Origin: Bagarius yarrelli
Taxonomy: Eukaryota > Chordata > Actinopteri > Siluriformes > Sisoridae
Assembly (NCBI GenBank): GCA_005784505.1
Contig: VCAZ01000203.1
Location: forward strand, 372,001 to 436,000
DNA length: 64,000 nt
Direction: 5' to 3'
A model generated the notes under the pieces. That model saw only the letters and a program-made list of their open reading frames with translations, was not told the origin of the DNA and made no database searches. Positions 1-12,154 of the stretch are shown piece after piece. The position numbers and the translations under genes were made by a program. Position 1 is the stretch's first letter, and each line of letters starts with the position of its first letter.

Positions 1-3000
1 AAGACACCATCTTCAAGCAATAATCATAAATGATACACACTTTTCTAAGGTAGAAAATTAAGGTTATACTTACATGTGGCAGATCTTGCGGTGTGAAATA
101 ATGTTCATAAGGTGTTTATAAGGGGTGTTTTGCTAGAAAATTACCTCACTGGGTCATTTTTGGTTCACCTATGGATCTAAGGGGCAGGAGTGAGACCAAA
201 TCTGAAATGGGATGTGATGGTCAGGGATTTCAATGTTTTGGTTCAGTCAGCAATGTTGCCTGTACAGTGGTTATTTGTAAATGATATGTACATTGTACAG
301 GCAACCCTGTAATCACAAATACCATTTGAATAATTTCCATAGAGTCACTAAAAAACCAGCAATGGGTGGTGATGTTGTAGGTAAACAGCTACAGGAGGAA
401 TTACTTTGCATTACTTATAGTTTGTACCTGCATTCTTTTCTTAAAGATTCTCAGATGTCCAATTTTGGTTCAGAAACTGTGTTGTACAACACGGCTTTGG
501 CTATGCCCTGGCTCAAGGTTACCCCGAGAGGCAAACTATGTATGCAAAACATAGTCGTGTACTTTAATGTGCAGGCTCCATATGCCAGGAAAAGTGTGGT
601 CGGCAGCGCTGCCAGCTGCTTCGGCTTTAATATTCTACCTCTCTCTGCCGTCCCTGTCCTTTTGGCCTCTCTCTGTTTTACTGCCAGATTAGGTAGCAGT
701 AATTGCCAATTATGTTGATTCTTTTATGATTTGGACTTCACTCGAGACTGGACTGAAACAGTGCATATTTCATATACACCACATATGGTTTGAGACATTT
801 GGCCCTGCAGTGACATAGCAATTGGCCAAATGGTGGTGTAGAAACAAGTCCACGTGGGGCACTAAGGTTACTTGGATGACATGTCTTTTAGGAGGTAGGA
901 AGAAAGTGTTTTGGACAGTCTGTAACAGTCGGGGGTTATTTAACTGCCTCTTTCCGTTTGCTGTTTCTTTTTTTAATTATGGCATCATTATCTGGGTTGG
1001 CCTCTGGGTTTAATTTAAGTGACCTCAAAATTTTTTGACACCACAAAGCTACATATGGACAACATATTTAGCATTGCTAATTAGCTGCTGCAATATGGTT
1101 GTGGGCTATGACAGTTACTTGGTGTCTTATTGTGTAATAAGGTGCTGGGGAAAGCACAAGATGTATATTTACCTGTAGTTAAGATAAGAAGTGCTATTGG
1201 TGATGCTGTGAGCCATGTTAAGTTAGACATTATATGGATATCGGACATTATACCATAGGATGCTGGCTGAATGTGAGACTAATATGGCACACTTAGCTGT
1301 AGGAGTTTCGATGTTGTTTTCCGTGTGTACAGGATTTCCAGGAGACGTGTGTGTCACATTGTTTAACGTTCCGCCTGGAAACAACCCAAAGCTGTCTGTT
1401 CAAAGAAGTAAACTTTTGTGTTTATATTGACGGTAATGCGCATTGTCCAACATAGATTAAATGTTAAATTGTTAATTGTATATAGGGTTTACAGTATAGA
1501 CTATTCAAAAAACAGTCAAGTCCGTTTTGCTTGCACTAAGTGACGTCTGTAAACATGATTTGGCACAAAACAAAATGTTTGGTTGCTTTACCTGTCAGTC
1601 CTAAGTTCTCTTGGGCAGACCTTAGAGAAGAGCCTAGAACTTCTGCCGTCAGTCTGAAAGTCTGGCTATGCAAGACCAGATAAACCTGAAGGTTGCAGAT
1701 GAACGCAGCATAGAGTTGGATCTTCTCTCTGTGTTGTTTTTTTGTTTTGGGGTTTGAAACTTCAGTAAAGTGTGTAAACTAAATCTCCACCCTTTCTTAC
1801 GTGTATTTAACCCCTTAATTCATTCAGAGACGCTAGATTATTAGGCCCAAATGCATTGTAGCCATTGTTTTGGGCCATATTAAGTAATATATATACAGTA
1901 TTTACACATCTCAGGTGTAGCATGACTGTCTGTAGCTGATTTGTTGCTGTGAATGCATGACTCCAACCATTGTATTTATTTATAACATTAACAAAAATAT
2001 TAACACTTTCTATAATACGTCGGCATCTTGCTGTGCTCTGAGAGGAATAAAACACTGTGGAACACAGTTTTCAGACTCCCCTATACTCTGTTGCAATGAT
2101 TTATTGCTTAATTATTGTATTTTATATGATATTCTTCTCTGTATTTTAACTACTTAAAATTTGAGAAATTTAAAACTACCCAAATTATATTTTTAGTAAA
2201 ATAGTTAAGATGTAGAGTCAGTGACATTAACCTGGCTTACCTAAATTTTATACCCACATACACACAGACACGCACCAGAGGACTTTTCCCATTGGACAAC
2301 TTAGCTAGGAAAATTACCCATAATCTCTTATCAAACTGCCACAGTTTTCATAGCCCAGCAAGCTGTACCTTATTAAAATACTGTTTAAAATATTGTCCCC
2401 CTTCTTACAGGTAAATAATAGACTATTAATTTACCAAACGAATGTCCTTAATAATAGTTAATAAATGATTACTACATAGCTGCTTTATTGGCATTCGTAG
2501 TATACAAGTATAGTGTCTGCTAAAAGTTCTGACTTCTTCATTAAGACCGACTGAAATAACAATTTCACCAATAAAAAATAGGTTTATTGTTCCTAAATCA
2601 TTTTTATTTCTTTCTTTAAAGTAATCTATTTATCACTGTGTAGGTTAATCTAATAAGTCTCAAATGGCTTCCTGTTCATTTTGTTTGCTTATTAAGCTAT
2701 AATATAATGCTGTGAAAAGCAGCTGAGCCGCCTGCAGAATGCCCTAATGAAAAAAAAAACCTTCTTATTAAGTTATATCTGCACTCAAATGATTAAAATA
2801 TATTAATGCACTCGACTGTGTTGGTAAGCTTTGGTTAACGGTTCGCTCTTGAAACAAATTTGAGAAATTTGTGCACTGCAATTAACGCAAGCTTGCTGCG
2901 CTTGCTGTGATGCCATTCACTCTGTGAGAGAGAAACACAGCATCACACGCAATTAAACATTAAATGAGACATGCATGCTTTCACTTCTAAATTGTTTATT

Positions 3001-3468
3001 TATTTGCAAATAGAGAGTATTTTACTACAAGTGCTTAACATGGAGATGAACCTCTTCTTACTGCCATTGCAGAGTTATAACACGGGACAGCTGTAAAATT
3101 CCACCACTTACACACAGACCAGGACTGGTCTTCTAGTTTTTTAAACATGTTACTAAATCAGGGGCTAAACCCAAATCCTTTATGGATCTCATGTAGCTCA
3201 TCATATGTGCTGTTTTGTTTGTGCTGGTAGGGGAGGTAGGTTATTTGTGATCCTACAGCAGGTTACAAGTTTATGCTAATTGCTTATAGTTGCAACAAAA
3301 TATATCAATTGCGAGAAATGCAACATAAACACAGATACGGCACCAGACCATTACTAACACGAAGGGTAATGTAAGTGTAAGTGTAAGTGCACCTTCGTAT
3401 AACTGGTACAGAGTGTCAGCTCATTTCCTGTAACATGAATAAGAAGATCACAAACTAATCAATATAAC
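1..3468. other. No gene seen; AT-rich intergenic or intronic sequence
   Basis: No ORF here has a recognisable domain, and the ones present (up to 145 codons, at 281-718) lack protein-like composition or a splice context I can support. The stretch is AT-rich, with no tandem array and no repeat family I recognise. A minor direct repeat of 'gtaagt' sits near 3370-3390, and a weak 8-bp inverted repeat (TGTGATGC/GCATCACA) lies at 2906-2947. Confidence 0.6.
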
Positions 3469-3664
3469 GGGGGAAGTCGTGGCTCAGGGTTAAGGTGTTG
3501 GACTACCAACCTGAAGATTGTGGGGCTTCAATTCCCAGCTCCACCAAGCCACCACCGCCAGGCCCCCGAGCAAGGCCCTCAACCCCCCGTTTGCTCAGTT
3601 GTATGTAAGAGATAAATGTAAGTCACCCTGGATAAGAATATCTGCCAAATTCTGTAAATGCAAA
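3469..3664 (+). mobile_element. tRNA-headed SINE, full-length copy
   Basis: The head resembles a tRNA promoter: an A-box-like 'GTGGCTCAGGGTTAAGGTG', followed by a B-box-like 'GGCTTCAATTCCC'. A body with 'GAGCAAGGCCCTCAACCCCC' follows. The tail reads 'CCTGGATAAGAATATCTGCC' and ends in TGTAAATGCAAATAA. This layout matches the Mermaid/Merman type of ostariophysan SINE with an L2-like LINE tail. The family name is from memory, and the same unit recurs about ten more times in the window. It would have been copied by a LINE reverse transcriptase in trans and encodes nothing itself. Confidence 0.85.
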
Positions 3665-4129
3665 TAACAACCAAGAGTCACATTTAAGCTTATGGAAATT
3701 GTATAAACACACATAACCTACCATTTATAAAAGCGGAAGCTAATAAAAACATTTTATTACTGTTCGTTCGTTGTATCCGACCACAAATTACGCACTTTTT
3801 TTAGGCACAAGGGGGAGCTGTAGTACTTGCAGCACCCTACTTTCAACCAGAGTGAGTAAGTGGAGCGGCGTGTTTTAAAAGTCGGAGCGTTGTGGTTTTC
3901 TTCCAACATGTGTAATCTGCACACATAACGCTAAGCAAATACGTGTGTTAAATTTGAACGACGTGGTACTGAAAATTTTGCATCACATGATCATATCAGT
4001 GTATTTGTACAGCGAAGATTTTGTTATTTCTGAAAGATAAATTAATTATTATTTATTATTTACTTAATAAATAACTTGATTACATTTATTAAAATATATG
4101 AAGTGTGTTATTGAAATCAATTGATCGTT

Positions 4130-4221
4130 AAAGCCCCAAAACCGGCAATAAATCGTTATAATCACAATTATTTATTTTGACAATTAATCATCACCCAAAT
4201 TTGATAATCGTGACAGCCCTA
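4130..4221. mobile_element. hAT-like transposon terminus (one end only)
   Basis: The segment ends in 'GATAATCGTGACAGCCCTA', whose reverse complement starts TAGGGCTGTCACGATTATC, a terminal-inverted-repeat style common in fish hAT MITEs. I found no matching opposite end nearby, so the other boundary is unknown and the copy may be truncated. The inner part, with AATAAATCGTTATAATCACAA, has the alternating 'cgat/aatc' text typical of these elements. Confidence 0.4.
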
Positions 4222-4227
4222 CCTAAC

Positions 4228-4376
4228 ATACATGTTTTTGAACTGTGGGAAGAAACCGGAGTACTAGGAGTAAACCTATGCAAGCGAACATGCAAACTTC
4301 AAATGCTGGGGATACGAACCTGAGACCATCATGCTGTGAGGCAACTGCTAACCTCTAAGCCAGCCTGCTGCCTGCA
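4228..4376 (-). repeat. Old teleost interspersed repeat (GGTTTCCTCCCACAGT family)
   Basis: The reverse complement carries the block 'GGTTTCTTCCCACAGTTC', and the other side reads 'GGGGATACGAACCTGAGACC' then 'TGCTGTGAGGCAACTGCTAACC'. I recognise these as pieces of a very common teleost repeat of uncertain class. The same family is seen at 12488, 16150, 45250 and 50093. It is strongly diverged, so probably old. Confidence 0.55.
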
Positions 4377-4509
4377 AATAGAAAAAAACAACATAATAGT
4401 ATTTTAAAACTGAAAATAGTGACCGTAAAATAAATCATGTAATAATGATGATATAGTTATAATGACTAGGATAAAGAAATTCATTGTAGCTCAGGACAAA
4501 TATATTAGA

Positions 4510-4510
<1 letters not shown>

Positions 4511-4582
<72 letters not shown>
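4511..4582. repeat. (TA)n microsatellite
   Basis: About 70 bp of nearly pure alternating TA. An ORF running through it encodes only repeated Tyr-Ile and is not a gene. Such tracts can extrude cruciforms and are usually polymorphic in length. Confidence 0.98.
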
Positions 4583-4586
<4 letters not shown>

Positions 4587-6665
4587 AATGCAGGTATTTA
4601 AATGATATAATTCATTAATTAAAATAATACACATAAAAAAACAGAAATTCTGTAAAAAAAAAAAACCTAAATCAATAAATTGAAAAATGATATTAAATTG
4701 TATCATCGGATCGTGATAAACTTTAACTATAATGAGAAATTCTGGACATTTTTACTCGATATGGATTAAAACTCGTTAAGGTTCTACGTCCCCTTGGTGG
4801 GACACTAAATTTTTGTGTACAAAAAAAAAAATTGTGTATTTTTATTGTACAGCACTCAGAATGTGCTGAGCTCAGAATGCGGGTCTAAATTGTGACGTCT
4901 GTGCTAACACAAGACAAACGCTACACAAAGCAAACAAAATGGCAGCTGCACTTCCCTTGTGTGTCCCATGCCCTTTCAAACATGGTGTTTGGAAGCTGTT
5001 TTCAAAATAAAAGTACTGATTCAATACACCAAACGGACAGCTTTTAGCACAGGTTTGTGTTGTGTTTATTTTATTAAGTTGTCTTAATTTTTTCAAGCCT
5101 AAATGTAAAACTGGCAATTTGAACAATTAATATATCAAAATATATATATCGTTATTAATCAATATAGAAAAAATGATCGAGATTATATTTTTGTCCTATT
5201 GTTAAAATAACATGTAGTTACATAAAATTATTCTTTGAGTTAATTTATTAGCCAGTCTTTAAACAGGAAGTGATGGAGTTTGTTTTAGACATTAGCACAT
5301 TTAGTTTTTGCATTGTTTTTTTTACCTGTATAGCACAACAGCTAGAATTGACATTATTTCTATTTTAGATAACCATGTGATATTTTGGGGTATTAAATGT
5401 TGTTAGTGTTCAGATTCAGGCTATAAGGAACATTTAACATTTTAACCAATAAATATAAGGTTGGACATCTAAGTTGTTTATCATGACAATTAATAAAAAG
5501 AATTGATTTGGATCTCTTGAGAACTTTGACCTGCTGTATGTTTTTATACAAACATATAGTAAACGTTTACTGCAACACTTTTATCTACATGAATATGCTT
5601 TCAAAAACCACATAAACATATATAACTTAGATGACTTAAAATTCAATCTGTATAATATCAGTTTATTCAAAGGAAAGTTAAATTGTTTTAAGAAAGAGAA
5701 TGCGTTCCCCAGCTCGTGAAAAGCATGACAGTTTTATTATATCTTACAAATAAAGGATGAAAAATGTAGCCGAGGTAGATACGGTGATAAAATTGTGCAG
5801 TCTCCTGCATTAGGGCTTTCGAAACGCTTCGAATAACTTATGTCGAAATATGAACTACTATTACTGTGCTTTATAGCTTGTTTGCTGACATTATGTAGCA
5901 TCTTCAAAGGCAGTGCTGAATTCCTCCGGCTTTAAATTGCTTCTGCTAAATCAGATACACCTTCCGTAAGGGACAGGAGGCTTTTTTTTTAGTTTCTTTA
6001 ATGTTGCATATTGTTCCAGCGCAGTGGATGCTTTACTGCTCTTAATCTTGGCTGAAATGGGTGAGTGTGAAAGGTAATAGTAGCATCTTCATTGAAAGGT
6101 GACTTATGAAAGTAATATATTCCAACAAGCACCATATCAGCTGTGGTGATGTAAACACCCTCTGTGGAAATGCACCAATAAATGAAGATATTTGCCTACA
6201 TTTTCTCAGGGACATATTTTTTTCGGGACTTTTTCTTTCGGTTATACTTAATGTGGGCTGTATTTGTTTTATTGAAATGGTTTAGAGGATAACGTTCCGC
6301 TGCTCTTGTCTCGGGCTGATCCAAGTGGAGAAAAACAACATTTACCTGATTTTCACTTGTACAATTAAAAAGGTAGGCGTTTGCTGGTGCGGTTGTTAAA
6401 TGCTTTTAGAGTAAGACGTTAGTATTCAGGGATCTTGGGAACTGTTGTCTACTTTAATACCGTTGCATCTTATTGAATTTAAATCCGTGTAATGGACCTC
6501 CCTGTGTCTAATTTGTCTAAGTAAGCACAAGTCATTATTCCAAACTCCAAGCCCATCCTAAGCTTTTTAGCCATTAGTGGTCAGATATCTTCTTAAACAC
6601 AATAAATAGCTGGTCTGTGACAGAAATAAGGTTCAAGCATTCAATACCTCTTTTCTCCTCTACCT
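4583..6665. other. No gene seen; AT-rich sequence
   Basis: This stretch is AT-rich, with several A or T homopolymers and hAT-like text around 5100-5200 ('atatatatcgttattaatc'). That text may be remnants of the same class of element as the end at 4.2 kb. No recognisable exon or RNA gene. Confidence 0.5.
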
Positions 6666-6735
6666 TTTTTTTTCTTTCTTTCTTTCTTTCTTTCTTTCTC
6701 TCTCTCTCTCTCGCTGTCTGTCTCTCTCTCTCTCA
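6666..6735. repeat. (TTTC)n grading into (TC)n microsatellite
   Basis: A compound pyrimidine tract: about six TTTC units followed by TC dinucleotides, interrupted by CGCTGTCTG. It lies inside an ORF that has only repeat composition (Phe/Leu/Ser). Confidence 0.95.
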
Positions 6736-6839
6736 TTCTTACAGCAATACACAACCATGCATAATGTGCAGTCTGATAAGTGTTCTGGACCACGCAGCTC
6801 CCCCCATCCTATACATCACAGTGGCAAGCTCAGCTGTGC

Positions 6840-7140
6840 TGTGAGAGAAGTGAACTCTGGGATTGGGCCGGCTGAAGTTGATTAATCGGTCGGTGCGGGT
6901 GAGAGACTCCAGGGCCAAGCAGTAGGTCCATCCTCGTGGCATGTGATGTTGATTGGCTTTGTCCTGCGCGGCCGCGCTGGAGGAGCGGACATTAAGATTA
7001 AGTGATGCTGTCGTGTCGGAGAGCGCTGCACTGCATCATTCGGGCCGAGAGACAGCTGCGGTGCTTAATCCTTCATCGCCAGGGGAGGCCTGCCAGCCCA
7101 AAGATATACAGCCAAAGATAACCCTCCATAACTTCTGCTA
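6840..7140. other. GC-richer block, candidate conserved noncoding element
   Basis: Base composition rises clearly above the neighbours. A NotI-type octamer GCGGCCGC lies near 6968-6975 and several CpGs are scattered around it, with 'TTGATTAATCGG' nearby. The text has no simple repeats and does not look like any transposon I know. A short ORF (6953-7141) spans it but shows no domain. It could be a small CpG-rich regulatory element or part of an unannotated exon. Confidence 0.3.
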
Positions 7141-7930
7141 AAGATCAGGAAACTTTGAATTCACATCCATCTGCTCTATAAGCTCCCCACCTAAAAAATG
7201 AACAGTCAGCCCAAATGCAAAATGTAAAGGAGAGACGACGTGGAGAGGAATGGTCGGATCCATCAATGCGAGGCTGTGTGTTTGTGTGTCGAGGCTGTGT
7301 GCTGCATAAATAACTTCCCCTGCTAATAGCCTTCATTGCTCTTTGTAAGCTGTTTTTGCGGAATTGACTACGCTGCTGCCGAGCATTGGGAGAGGAGCTA
7401 AGTGTGGGAGTAAACACGTTTTCACGTCCATAAGCTGTCACTATGGGTGACAATAATACTCAATATTATTTACCATCATTTTTCTTTCTTTGGTCTGACC
7501 TAACGTGGCTTCTGTAATGCTTCTGCGACGTTTAGGGGTCTTGTGGTTAAATGTACCATTCCAGTTTTTGATTTTTAAAAATTTATTCTAAATATCTCTT
7601 AAAAATAATGTTTTTAATAAAAAAAATTGTGATTTATTTTCTTCCTGCTTTCCTGCCTGCCTGCCCGCTTGTTTTCCTGCTACTGAGTTTTGTAAAAATG
7701 ACCTTCCAAAATCGAGCCCTAAGTCGATATAATGACGGTGTTCTTAAGCTCTCTGGCCTTGCACATAAGGTTAGCACTATTGGCCTGCAGGTATGCTTGA
7801 TTAGGTTTAGTCACCTCCACTTTTTCCTTCCTGTCTAATCGTTAACTCTGCATGCGCCAGCTCGGGGGTAGCGGCATTGTTCCGGCAAAATGGATGGTAT
7901 TCCTTGTACAGTTGCTAAAGGATAAAGGAG
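7141..7930. other. No gene seen
   Basis: Mixed unique sequence. A CCTGC/CTTCC-rich run lies near 7640-7680 and an A-rich run near 7615. Overlapping short ORFs on both strands lack homology signals. Confidence 0.5.
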
Positions 7931-8110
7931 GCTTTCTAATATGAAAGAAAATACAGCCAGCGTTCGGGCCGCGGCTGAATGATTATTTTCTATGCAGTGA
8001 TCACTGGTGTCAGCATGTTTCAGACTGCTGGGCTTTGCATGTTTGCAGCTGGCTTGATGCAGCTGTCAGCGTGTGATTGATGAGTATCATCATTTAAAGT
8101 GTGAAAGAAA
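7931..8110. other. Candidate conserved noncoding element
   Basis: Compositionally balanced, non-repetitive text rich in developmental transcription-factor-like words: 'GCTGAATGATTATTTTC', 'CAGCTGTCAGCGTGTGATTGATGAG'. TGATTGATGAG resembles PBX/MEIS-type sites, and CAGCTG is an E-box. There is no coding frame. Conservation itself cannot be tested here. Confidence 0.25.
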
Positions 8111-8449
8111 ACGTCTCTGTGAAGGCACACATGATGAACTGCCGCCTGCTGGCTCTCCCTAAGACCTGCTTCACCGTTTCTTCCCTGTACTTTCTTGCTA
8201 TTTACTTTAATTCTGTCTCTCTCCGACTCGCACCTTGTCCAAGTTGGGGAGGAGTCCTCAGAAAAAGAGTCCTTCTTAGGCCTCTCACTTCGACTGTCAA
8301 CTCGTATGAAATGTCAAAATTCATGCGGACCTGGTGAGGAGATATATTTAGTTCGTCTGCCGTATACCTACATAGCACCTCTGACAGTGACATATTAGTC
8401 CTGCTGTCTCCTGCAATCTGATATCTTTAAATTTGCCACCTTGTTAACT

Positions 8450-8860
8450 TTTGATTAATGTGATTCCATTTCAGTGGAGTAATTGGCTGGGCCTGTTGGT
8501 AGAAAATGCCCATCCTCTCAGAACTGACAAATGCTGGGCCATGCTAATGAAGAAATGAGTTTGTTATATTGATGGCACGGACTGACAGTTATTAATGATT
8601 GTTATGATAAACAGACGAGTGCAAATCAGGATGAGTCTGGCGAAAGTGACAGTTTAAAAATAACCGGCGTTGGAAAGTACTAACGAAGTAATATACTGTT
8701 AGGAAAACAATCATGCAGGTTGTCAAAGGAAGAAGTGTAATTACAGGGCTACACAGGCTGCCAGGCAGGACTGGATCCTGCGCTATAATGAATCAAGAGG
8801 AATATGTTGTGACAGAGCCAACAGATTGATATGCGCTATTAATTGGATCTTTTTTTTTTT
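8450..8860. other. Candidate conserved noncoding element block
   Basis: A long run of non-repetitive sequence with homeobox-like TAAT words, a CCAT/GCTAATGA cluster and 'TGACAGTTATTAATGATTG'. It continues through 'GGCTGCCAGGCAGGACTGG' and 'GCGCTATTAATTGGATC'. Both strands are interrupted by stops, so it is not an exon. The texture is like that of vertebrate conserved noncoding elements, which is inference. Confidence 0.3.
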
Positions 8861-9908
8861 TATTAGACCATAACGGACACCGCATTTGAATTATGCCTGA
8901 TGAGATGCGTCTAAATGTTCTAGAGGACAAAGAGAAGTGTAACAATTTAGAGTAGGAGTAGATGATTTGTTTTTTTTATTAATGTGCTAATAATTTTCTT
9001 ATGTGCTTTCTCCGATCTAAAGATGAATCTTTTTTTTTTTTTTTCTAGATACATTCTTTAAAATTATACCGTCTTCTGGCTAGTTCTGTGGTAATGTTAG
9101 GAAATGACATAATAGCTTTTGCAAATCCTGGATCATTTCAAAACCTGCATCTGTGCAATGTATCCTGAGCAAATTGTGCTGAACTTTTCCCAGCGCCTCA
9201 GTTTGTTGCTTTGTCCCCCTGCAGCTGCTTCTCTACATGATTTACTTTTCTGTACAAATGTTGCTTAGTTTAATTTCTAGGGAATAATTTGGATGAGGGG
9301 TGGTGTAAGAGCGCCGCATGTTTTGTTTGTGTGAAAAGGCGGATTGTGGAATGTGACGATCGGATGACTCGGCCGCCTGACCTTTGGATGAACCTTTTTT
9401 TGGGGTTGATTTAAGTGTCTCCGGGTTCGAATTGATTGACACGTCCTTGTCAGGGTTTTATAATGTGTAAAAAAAAACCCGACAGGCACAACAACTAATT
9501 AAAGGAGTATTTCTCACACATACCCTCCTCTTACTGCAACGGAATGAAAGAGTGAAAGCTTTGTAGGTTTGTTAGATATTCATAAGGAAAACTACCTTCT
9601 TTGCCTTTTGACTTGAAAGTGTCATTGAGAGGAGCCGGTGTTAAGTACCGGCTCATATTCATCCACAGTCTTTTACTTGACTTCTAACTCCATTCATGCT
9701 GATGAACTTTTAAGGTATCATTACACAGAGGCCTAAATGACACTGAAGAATAATTTGCGAGAGGACAGCATTAATACTCCCTGGACTTGAACGCTCGTGC
9801 TACACTTTTAAGGTTGATTACCTATAAAAATAGATTGGAATGAGCTCGTAAATCATATGATTATTACAATGTCATTCGAACCACAAATTATGGTGATTAA
9901 ACTGGCTC

Positions 9909-9909
<1 letters not shown>
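8861..9909. other. No gene seen; includes a short perfect hairpin
   Basis: Unique sequence with poly-T runs at about 8851-8861 and 9030-9044. A perfect 8-bp inverted repeat GAGCCGGT/ACCGGCTC with a 7-base spacer lies at 9632-9654. Two overlapping minus-strand ORFs at 9242-9489 have no recognisable features. Confidence 0.45.
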
Positions 9910-9910
<1 letters not shown>

Positions 9911-9955
<45 letters not shown>

Positions 9956-9976
9956 GCTCTTGCTCTCTCGCTCTGC
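9911..9976. repeat. (TC)n microsatellite
   Basis: About 43 bp of pure TC, followed by an interrupted TC/CGCTC tail. On the minus strand it reads (GA)n and produces an artefactual Arg-Glu repeat ORF. Confidence 0.97.
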
Positions 9977-10146
9977 TTTTAGGTTAAGTGAGTGGGAATT
10001 GCTTAAATACTGGTTAAATATGAATAGGCATATGAGTTCTCTACAGTCTCGAAGCTTCAACAGGAAAGATCACTAGTCTAAAGTGCTGATTAGTGCAGCA
10101 GTAGCCTGAACTGGGATGCTAATCATTTAAATATTCTCTGTATCTT

Positions 10147-10260
10147 TGGTCACTTTATTAGGAACATCCTGACATCTTAGTTATCTTATGATCCAATCAT
10201 GTGGCAGCAGCACAATAAAAAATCTAGCAGGTTCAGGGTTTCTGATACAATTCCAGCCAA
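10147..10260 (+). repeat. Teleost interspersed repeat (CACTTTATTAGGAACA type), fragment
   Basis: Contains 'GGTCACTTTATTAGGAACA' followed by 'ATCCAATCATGTGGCAGCAG' and 'CACAATAAAAAATC'. I recognise this signature as a very widespread teleost repeat of uncertain class. Only the first ~110 bp is recognisable; the rest is lost or diverged. Confidence 0.6.
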
Positions 10261-10284
10261 TTTGGCACCAATATCTATACCATG

Positions 10285-10440
10285 GTTAATGTTTCTGGCA
10301 TTTGGCAGATGCTAATTTACAGATTTACATACAACTGAGCAGTTGATGGTTGAGGGCCTTACTCAGGCGCCCAGCAGGGGCAGCTCGGTGGCACCGGGAA
10401 TCGAACCCAGCAGTCCAGCACCTAAACAACTAAGCTCCAT
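10285..10440 (-). mobile_element. tRNA-headed SINE
   Basis: Read on the minus strand it has the tRNA-like head ending with GGGTTCGATTCCCGGTGCC, a nearly ideal B box. It then has the 'GAGTAAGGCCCTCAACC' body and a tail with 'GCATCTGCCAAATGCCAGAAA'. The 'TCTGGATAAGG' part of the tail is degenerate or deleted. Same family as at 3469. Confidence 0.8.
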
Positions 10441-11295
10441 CATAATGTTATGCACTGAAATGCTTTTATATGATTACGTAACTGTATAAGGGAGTAAATA
10501 TACAGGTGTGTCTACATTTGCTTCTTGACACAAATGTGCACTAAAATGAAATTTAATGTAGTGAGTTTGTATCAGTTAATTTCTCATGTCGGCACTGATG
10601 TACATACGGCGTAGATGTTTAACCATATATAAAATAATACTGAGATTAAAATAAACAGCAACTGTTGGCAACAGTTACAAAAGTTATGAATAGAAGCGTT
10701 GTTTTACTTCTTGAGCTTCAAAATAAAACCAAATCTCTATACAAACTGACCTAAATTTAATTATTGTATTTACTGTATATTAGACTTTCATTTATACAAG
10801 CACAGCCTCGTAAAGCCCATGCATATTACATATACTAACCGCTACCCTGCATAAAACATGGCTTTATTCAATTTTAATTTTTGTTTTTTTATTAGATATC
10901 AATAATATGAAACCAAATAATCCCTAGCTTCCAGGTAGATCAGAAAGTTTAGACCCAGCTGATTTAACATGAAGCCACATATAAAACCTAGTTTTGGCTT
11001 CACCCTGATTCTCGAGCCAAAGTTTTTGTTCATTCTGTAACAAAACAAACCCGAAAGCTGGATGAAATCTGCTAAAATATTAAAAGCTGGCTGTTGTTAT
11101 TAAATATAAGCCATATATTTTGTTTAGAAAGATTTTTAGCTGACTGATACAAGTAGATTGTATCGATCTCTTGCCAAAAATGTCCACAAGACCTTTAAGA
11201 CCTTATGACGGATTATGACTCTGAGTGATGGTGCTGAGGTTAAGAAACTCTTTATTTAAAGTAAAAAAGACAGCGGTAGAAGAATAACCTAATCT
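10441..11295. other. No gene seen
   Basis: AT-rich unique sequence without recognisable repeats, exons or RNA genes. Confidence 0.5.
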
Positions 11296-11360
11296 TACAA
11301 CAACAATAATATTACTACTACTACTATTCTTACTAGTACTAATACTACTACTGCTAGTAA
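11296..11360. repeat. Degenerate (ACT)n/(AAT)n trinucleotide repeat
   Basis: Imperfect runs of TACTAC, ACAATAAT and ACTAGTACTA. On the minus strand this gives the Ser-rich part of an otherwise meaningless ORF. Confidence 0.8.
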
Positions 11361-11653
11361 TAATGCTATAGCAATGCAATTGATATGACGGCAGTGTCAG
11401 GAATTTGGCCATGATAAAAGGACAAATCGTTTTTCAGCTTGAGACACTTAGTCAGAGATGCTGTGTGGAAATTGTATTAGGAAGTGTAAAGCACTATTTT
11501 TCATCATCCTCTGGAGCATCAGGGTGATGGCCCTCCAAACACTCCTTCAGCTATATTTTTGATAAATGCTCATTTTAAGTGTTTTTCCCTTCTCAAAAAT
11601 CAACAACGCCCAAAGCCTTAGGAAGAAACTTTTCTGAGTGGGGATTTGGAGAT

Positions 11654-11654
<1 letters not shown>

Positions 11655-11692
<38 letters not shown>
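11655..11692. repeat. (CA)n microsatellite
   Basis: About 18 CA units. ORFs on both strands across it give Thr-His or Val-Cys repeats and are artefacts. Confidence 0.97.
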
Positions 11693-11693
<1 letters not shown>

Positions 11694-12154
11694 AACACAT
11701 CTCCTTTAATATGACACCATTCACCATTTCTATTTTGTGCATTAACAAGCACTCAGGAACTGGCTGTGTACTCCGTAGTGAGGTCTCACTTTTACAGTTT
11801 TTATTTTGGAAGACTATGTTTTTAGCCATATGGAGACTTTCCAGCAATTGTAGTCACACTATTCACTCTTGTCTTGCCCTTTTCATAAAGACCTAACCAA
11901 GTCCAGTTCACTGTCCCTGTTGCTCCAGTTGTGTGTTGCTGATGTGTAGAACAGTACTGGCTTGATGTGTGGACTCACAATAAATGTAAAGCAGCGTCGT
12001 AAGCAAGATGAAATTTATTGTTAGGTTAACGTTAAAGAAATCACAATGAACAAATGTGCATTACATCATCTGCTAGTTTCTAATCTGTTATTTTATCCAC
12101 TCTGAATCTAGTTATTCTGTGCGATTTGAGAATTTTTGGTCACTGTTACAAGCT
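11693..12154. other. No gene seen
   Basis: Unique sequence between two microsatellites, with no recognisable feature. Confidence 0.5.

Noticed and set aside
281..718. 145-codon ORF near the start
   Set aside because: Longest early ORF, but composition is uneven, no domain is seen, no splice context fits and there is no supporting frame nearby.
2906..2947. Hairpin TGTGATGC/GCATCACA as a terminator or miRNA precursor
   Set aside because: Only 8 paired bases with a loop of about 26; too weak for a miRNA hairpin.
3471..3545. Possible tRNA gene
   Set aside because: tRNA-like promoter boxes are present, but the sequence continues into a SINE body and tail and recurs elsewhere, so it is a SINE head. 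The same applies to the heads at 21386, 23896, 40088 and 60737.
4491..4706. ORF with Tyr-Ile repeats
   Set aside because: Produced by the (TA)n array.
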